A model generated the notes under the pieces. The model was not told the origin of the DNA. It was given only the letters and a program-made list of their open reading frames with translations, and did no database searches. Shown one piece after another: positions 61,000 through 64,000 of a stretch of 64,000 nucleotides of DNA. A program made the translations under genes and the position numbers. The first letter of the stretch is position 1. Every line of letters starts with the position of its first letter. The DNA is from Pseudomonadota bacterium (lineage in GTDB: Bacteria; Desulfobacterota; Desulfobacteria; Desulfobacterales; Desulfolunaceae): NCBI GenBank assembly GCA_018818835.1, contig JAHIRD010000112.1, positions 52,022 to 116,021 on the forward strand, written 5' to 3'.

Positions 61000-62049
61000 T
61001 CACCCCTTGGAAAACAGATTCTTATCCATGGCTTTTTCATGGGCCGAATTCTTGCTGATCATTTTTTTGGACACCAGTTCCATCAAATGCTGGTCCATGG
61101 TCTGCATGCCCTGGCTGGTTCCCGTCTGGATCAAGGAATTTATCTGGGCAATTTTCCCATTCCGGATAAGACTCGCAAGGGCTGGAGACCCAAGAAGAAT
61201 TTCATTGGCTGCACAGCGGCCACCATCCAAGGATCGTAGCAACTGCTGTGCGATCACGGCCCTGAGGGACTCGGAAAGCATGGTCCGTGTTTGTTCCTGT
61301 TGATCCACGGGGAAGGCATTAATGATCCTGTCAATGGTTTTTGAGGCTGAATTGGTGTGAAGGGTCCCAAACACTAGAATACCAAGCTCTGAGCAGGTCA
61401 ATGCCAGAGCAATGGTTTCCAGGTCCCTCATCTCCCCCACCAGAATAATATCCGGATCTTCACGACTCGCCACACGCAAAGCATCGCTGAAGCTCCGGGC
61501 ATGGGCACCGATTTCACGCTGGGAAAACAGGCATTTTCTATTCGAATGCACAAATTCAAGGGGGTCCTCAATGGTAATGATATGGGCTTCACGGGTGGAG
61601 TTGATATAATCAATCATGGCAGCCAGCGTGGTTGATTTTCCGCTACCCGTGGGACCTGTCACAAGGACCAGCCCTTTTTTAAAATGTGCGATTTTTTTTA
61701 GCGTTTCGGGCAAACCCAGTTGTTCAAGGGTCATAATCTTGGTGGGGATAATGCGGAACACAGCACCAATGCCTCGCCTCTGGAACAGAAAATTACACCG
61801 GTAACGAGCCACGCCTTCCAGCTCATAGGCCATATCAAGATCCAGATTTTCTTCAAGATACGTCTGTTTTTCCTCATCAAGAATTTCATAGAGAATGCTT
61901 CGATTTGATTCGGCAGTCAGAACAGGGTGATCTGTTTTGACAAGCTGTCCGCCCAGTCTCAATAAGGGCGGAAAACCAACAACCATATGAAGATCGCTGG
62001 CACCCTTGTCCTTCACTTCCTGGAAATAGGTATCGATAATACGCGTCAT
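61000..62049 (-). CDS. PilT-type twitching-motility ATPase
   Basis: 349 aa. Powers type IV pilus retraction. N-terminal PAS-like domain (GASDLHMVVGFPPLLRLGGQL), Walker A VTGPTGSGKSTTLAAMI, Asp-box region SQREIGAHARSFSDALRVASREDPDIIL, Walker B VGEMRDLET, and the His box FGTLHTNSASKTIDRI with its histidine. The C-terminal SLIRNGKIAQINSLIQTG corresponds to the AIRNLIRE-like retraction element. Second of two PilT-like genes in tandem. Pilus structural genes are not in this window. Confidence 0.93.
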   Translation of the reverse strand: MTRIIDTYFQEVKDKGASDLHMVVGFPPLLRLGGQLVKTDHPVLTAESNRSILYEILDEEKQTYLEENLDLDMAYELEGVARYRCNFLFQRRGIGAVFRIIPTKIMTLEQLGLPETLKKIAHFKKGLVLVTGPTGSGKSTTLAAMIDYINSTREAHIITIEDPLEFVHSNRKCLFSQREIGAHARSFSDALRVASREDPDIILVGEMRDLETIALALTCSELGILVFGTLHTNSASKTIDRIINAFPVDQQEQTRTMLSESLRAVIAQQLLRSLDGGRCAANEILLGSPALASLIRNGKIAQINSLIQTGTSQGMQTMDQHLMELVSKKMISKNSAHEKAMDKNLFSKG

Positions 62050-62084
62050 GAACGTTTATCTCCTCTCGGATAAAAATAGAGGTC

Positions 62085-63179
62085 TTAGGCCTGTTTAGTC
62101 TGAACAGGCGCGGAAACAGGTTTCTGGCTAAGGTAGGCTTTGATCATGGCTTCGTTTTCAACATTTGCAAGAGCGATCTCTTCACTGATTTCATTGGCTT
62201 TGAGAAGTTCAAGAATAGACTCATCCATGATCCGCATGCCAACATTTTTACCGGTCTGCATTAAATTGGGAATCTGAAAGACCTTACCGTCCCTAATCAT
62301 ACTGGCCACCGGCAATGTTCCGATTAGAATCTCCACGGCAAGGACCATTTTGTCATTGTTTACTCCGGGAATCAGTCGTTGAGTGATCACTGCTTTAAGT
62401 GTTTCACTTAAGGTGGCACGAATCTGACCTTGTTCCCCCGGCGGAAAAGAATCAATGATTCTATCAATGGTTTTGGGGGCATTGGTGGTGGATAAGGTTC
62501 CAAGGACAAGATGGCCTGTTTCAGCAGCTGAAATAGCTAAGGATACGGTTTCAAGATCGCGAAGTTCTCCAATCATGATCACATCAGGGTCTTCACGCAA
62601 TGCCGCTTTCAGAGAATTTTTATAGGAACGGGTGTCATCATTGATCTGTCTCTGGTTCACCACACCTTTTTTCAGCGGATGCACAAATTCAACCGGATCT
62701 TCAATGGTCAGAACGTGGTGCGCCCTGGTTTCATTGATGTGATCCACCATGGCAGCTAAGGTTGTTGTCTTTCCTTGACCTGTGGCACCGGTGACCAGAA
62801 TCAGGCCCTGATGGTTATCAAGAACCTTGGAAACGGTTGCCGGAAGGCCTATACTGCTTAATTTTGGGATGTCAGGGGGTATGATTCTGAAGATGGCGCT
62901 CATCCCATTCTGGTGCATCATGGCACTGCCACGGAAACGGCCCAGATTTTCAATTTCATAGGAAAAGTCTAACTGGAGGTCCTGTTCAAGACTGATCCTC
63001 TGATCATCATTGATCAGTTCATACACCAGTTTTTTACACATGGCATGTGTAAGAGGTGGGCTTTTCGATTTCATCAATTTCCCGAAACGCCTCATAATAA
63101 AGGGTTCCCCAGGGACCACGTGTACATCCGAGGCGTTTAAGTTGACTCCAATTTTAAATACCTTGTCTAAATCAGCCAT
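62085..63179 (-). CDS. PilT/PilU-type ATPase with altered His box
   Basis: 364 aa from ATG 63179 (AAGGA 7 bases ahead); the longer frame runs into a repeat. Same domain plan as the following gene: NASDVHVVPGEPFIMRRFG, Walker A VTGATGQGKTTTLAAMV, Asp-box NQRQINDDTRSYKNSLKAALREDPDVIM, Walker B IGELRDLET. The His box reads LGTLSTTNAPKTIDRI, so the usual His is Ser. The C-terminal ending is an Ala/Val/Gln-rich tail. PilU-like partner of the other ATPase is the likely role. Confidence 0.92.
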   Translation of the reverse strand: MADLDKVFKIGVNLNASDVHVVPGEPFIMRRFGKLMKSKSPPLTHAMCKKLVYELINDDQRISLEQDLQLDFSYEIENLGRFRGSAMMHQNGMSAIFRIIPPDIPKLSSIGLPATVSKVLDNHQGLILVTGATGQGKTTTLAAMVDHINETRAHHVLTIEDPVEFVHPLKKGVVNQRQINDDTRSYKNSLKAALREDPDVIMIGELRDLETVSLAISAAETGHLVLGTLSTTNAPKTIDRIIDSFPPGEQGQIRATLSETLKAVITQRLIPGVNNDKMVLAVEILIGTLPVASMIRDGKVFQIPNLMQTGKNVGMRIMDESILELLKANEISEEIALANVENEAMIKAYLSQKPVSAPVQTKQA

Positions 63180-63195
63180 GGCGGGTTTCCTTGTT

Positions 63196-63336
63196 TGATG
63201 GCGTTCGTAAAAAGTCCAATATACGGCGTTGGCGACGGCGGAAGGCCGCAATGTTTTCGAAACCGCAGGCTATCACTGCGCCCCCGGATTTCGAAAACCT
63301 GAGAACGCCGGTATGGGCCGTGAGATGCCATTTATG
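63196..63336. repeat. Intergenic repeat, diverged copy 5 with inner hairpin
   Basis: Begins TGATGGCGTTCGTAAAAAGTC, as the full-copy ends do, but the right end is lost. Inside is the pair GTTTTCGAAA (63253-63262) and TTTCGAAAAC (63289-63298), with GC-rich sequence between and around. It separates the unknown gene (63345-63794) from the PilT-type gene. Confidence 0.6.
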
Positions 63337-63344
63337 GATGGGCA

Positions 63345-63794
63345 CTAGTTAGCAGGTTCTTTCCACACCGTAGCCAACCGAGACAAATACAACATATCAA
63401 AGCAATCCCCTTTTGATTCGGCGTAATACACCTCGTAATAACGCTCATTAAAGTTCTGGAGATAATCTGACACCCGGTCGTAACCGGTCATATTTACATC
63501 CCCTTTGATGATATCCCCATTGATCATACGAAAATTCAGGGTCTGCCAGTTACCTATTCGATCTGTCAGGGGCTTTTCTCCGGTATGGACCCAGAGGGAG
63601 TGGTTTTTTGATAGGATCAGGGTGCGGGCATTCTGGCTCCCATTGATCATGCATTGGTACATGACTATATCCGGTTCCGTACCCTGAAGATAATTGGAAA
63701 TGCTTCGCCCTAGAACGTTAATCAAACCTGAGATTCTTACATTATCGGTGGTTAGAAGATTAATTTCATGATCCTGCTTCGGATAATCGGTCAT
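63345..63794 (-). CDS. Conserved-looking protein of unknown function next to the pilT genes
   Basis: 149 aa, no signal peptide or TM. Looks like a small beta-rich domain: NLLTTDNVRISGLINVLGRSISNYL, ARTLILSKNHSLWVHTGEKPL, NFRMINGDIIKGDVNMTGYDRVSDYLQNFNERYYEVYYA. The repeated phrases VRISGLIN and IIKGDVNMTGYDRVSDYLQ suggest two copies of a beta-hairpin plus helix. GGAG precedes the ATG. Function unknown; it heads the minus-strand pilT group and may be cotranscribed with it across the repeat. Confidence 0.7.
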   Translation of the reverse strand: MTDYPKQDHEINLLTTDNVRISGLINVLGRSISNYLQGTEPDIVMYQCMINGSQNARTLILSKNHSLWVHTGEKPLTDRIGNWQTLNFRMINGDIIKGDVNMTGYDRVSDYLQNFNERYYEVYYAESKGDCFDMLYLSRLATVWKEPAN

Positions 63795-63839
63795 AGAGTC
63801 TCCTTTGTGAAATGAACAGGGATATAGGCTCTGTGTATG

Positions 63840-63892
63840 AGCTATTTCTCAAAAACAATTTGACATCCTCTCCGCCCTAAAGGACGGGAGAT
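63840..63892 (-). ncRNA. Right end of a TnpB-type element with presumed omegaRNA hairpin and guide
   Basis: Read on the minus strand, CCGTCC, loop TTTA, GGGCGG (63887-63872, fully paired with one G-U) lies across the tnpB stop. It is followed by AGAGGATGTCAA, the usual end of IS200/IS605-group tnpB elements, ending at 63860. In studied elements this RNA is the omegaRNA scaffold, and the first 16-20 bases of flank (here from 63859 down) are the guide. RNA itself is not shown by the sequence alone. Confidence 0.55.
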
Positions 63893-64000
63893 TCCTGTTT
63901 CATCAAGGCTGCCCGGACTGACTTCTTAGGTCTTACCGCCTCTCCACAGGCTGATACGGTGTGCCCCACCGCCAGGATATTCATTGCGGCGACGTAGTCC
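63877..64000 (-). CDS. tnpB: TnpB (IS605 OrfB-type) C-terminal end, cut by window edge
   Basis: Forty codons of a minus-strand frame entering from beyond the window: DYVAAMNILAVGHTVSACGE, then AVRPKKSVRAALMKQESPVL and a stop. The DYVAAMNIL segment matches the D-x-N-A-A-x-N-I-x motif at the last catalytic Asp of the RuvC domain in TnpB (here D-Y-V-A-A-M-N-I-L), followed by the Cys-Gly-Glu and Lys-rich tail common at TnpB ends. TnpB is an RNA-guided nuclease carried by IS605-type elements. Whether the rest is intact cannot be seen here. Confidence 0.75.
   Translation of the reverse strand, partial: DYVAAMNILAVGHTVSACGEAVRPKKSVRAALMKQESPVL

Noticed and set aside
1..64000. CRISPR arrays, rRNA and tRNA genes
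   Set aside because: No regularly spaced direct repeats of CRISPR type and no rRNA or tRNA pattern was found by eye; a covariance-model scan would be needed to be sure.

Overview
This is a chromosomal segment of an anaerobic Desulfobacterota bacterium, most likely a Desulfobacteraceae-type sulfate reducer. I infer this from a fused ADP-forming acyl-CoA synthetase next to a crotonase, a methylmalonyl-CoA mutase / MeaB / epimerase set, a long fused phosphotransacetylase, PAS/GAF histidine kinases and an intergenic repeat family of a kind I associate with this group. GC content looks moderate. I found no rRNA or tRNA genes, no CRISPR array and no prophage. Apart from the tail of one TnpB-type insertion element at the right edge, the window is ordinary chromosome with a few small toxin-antitoxin modules.

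Layout. 0-2 kb: start of hemL (cut by the window edge), a degenerate KptA/Tpt1-like protein, a PilZ protein and a FliL-like lipoprotein. 2.5-6.3 kb: acyl-CoA operon (crotonase, ADP-forming acyl-CoA synthetase, alpha/beta hydrolase). 6.5-7.1 kb: a lone CheX/DUF3334-like protein. 7.6-15.2 kb: a tight six-gene operon with ExbB-like and ExbD-like proton-channel subunits, a TonB-like Lys/Pro-rich spanning protein and three large exported proteins of unknown family. It ends in a clear terminator and is the best candidate here for an undescribed system. 15.3-19.5 kb: glycerophosphodiesterase, a MazF-type toxin with antitoxin, and three envelope proteins. 19.5-23 kb: pta and a nucleoside transporter. 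23.3-24.7 kb: hotdog thioesterase, S4 protein and zinc-ribbon protein with tandem hairpins between the last two. 24.8-28.4 kb: methylmalonyl-CoA cluster. 29-36 kb: YciO/Sua5 protein, SppA, ribosomal protein S1, cmk, hisC, a cytidylate-kinase-like/BON fusion and a macrodomain protein. 36.1-44.1 kb: Phd/PIN toxin-antitoxin pair, pyk, holA, lgt, lspA, ileS. 44.3-49.5 kb: rsmG, Nudix, a membrane protein, a second multi-S1 protein, a nitroreductase and a HepT/MntA-type pair. 49.5-60.5 kb: signalling genes (two histidine kinases, a cyclic-nucleotide-binding protein, HEAT-receiver fusion, GAF-GGDEF) mixed with an SCP2 protein, TerB-DnaJ, rsmE and an MJ0936-type phosphoesterase. 61-63.8 kb: two PilT-type ATPases and an unknown gene. 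63.84-64 kb: tnpB tail with its right-end hairpin.

How genes fit together. Crotonase plus ADP-forming ligase and the methylmalonyl-CoA set fit acyl-CoA and propionyl-CoA metabolism, and Pta links acetyl-CoA to acetyl phosphate. lgt, lspA and sppA serve lipoprotein and signal-peptide processing. Pili, PilZ, GGDEF and the CheX-like protein suggest c-di-GMP-linked surface behaviour.

Non-coding structure. At least five copies or partial copies of one repeat (ends reading TGATG, then CGTAAAAAGTC a few bases inside) lie between genes. At lgt the repeat end supplies the stop codon, and at rsmE a truncated copy overlaps it. A sigma70 promoter with both hexamers at exact consensus and a 17-bp spacer precedes the HEAT-receiver gene, and a 14-bp palindrome lies at the SCP2 gene's start-site region.
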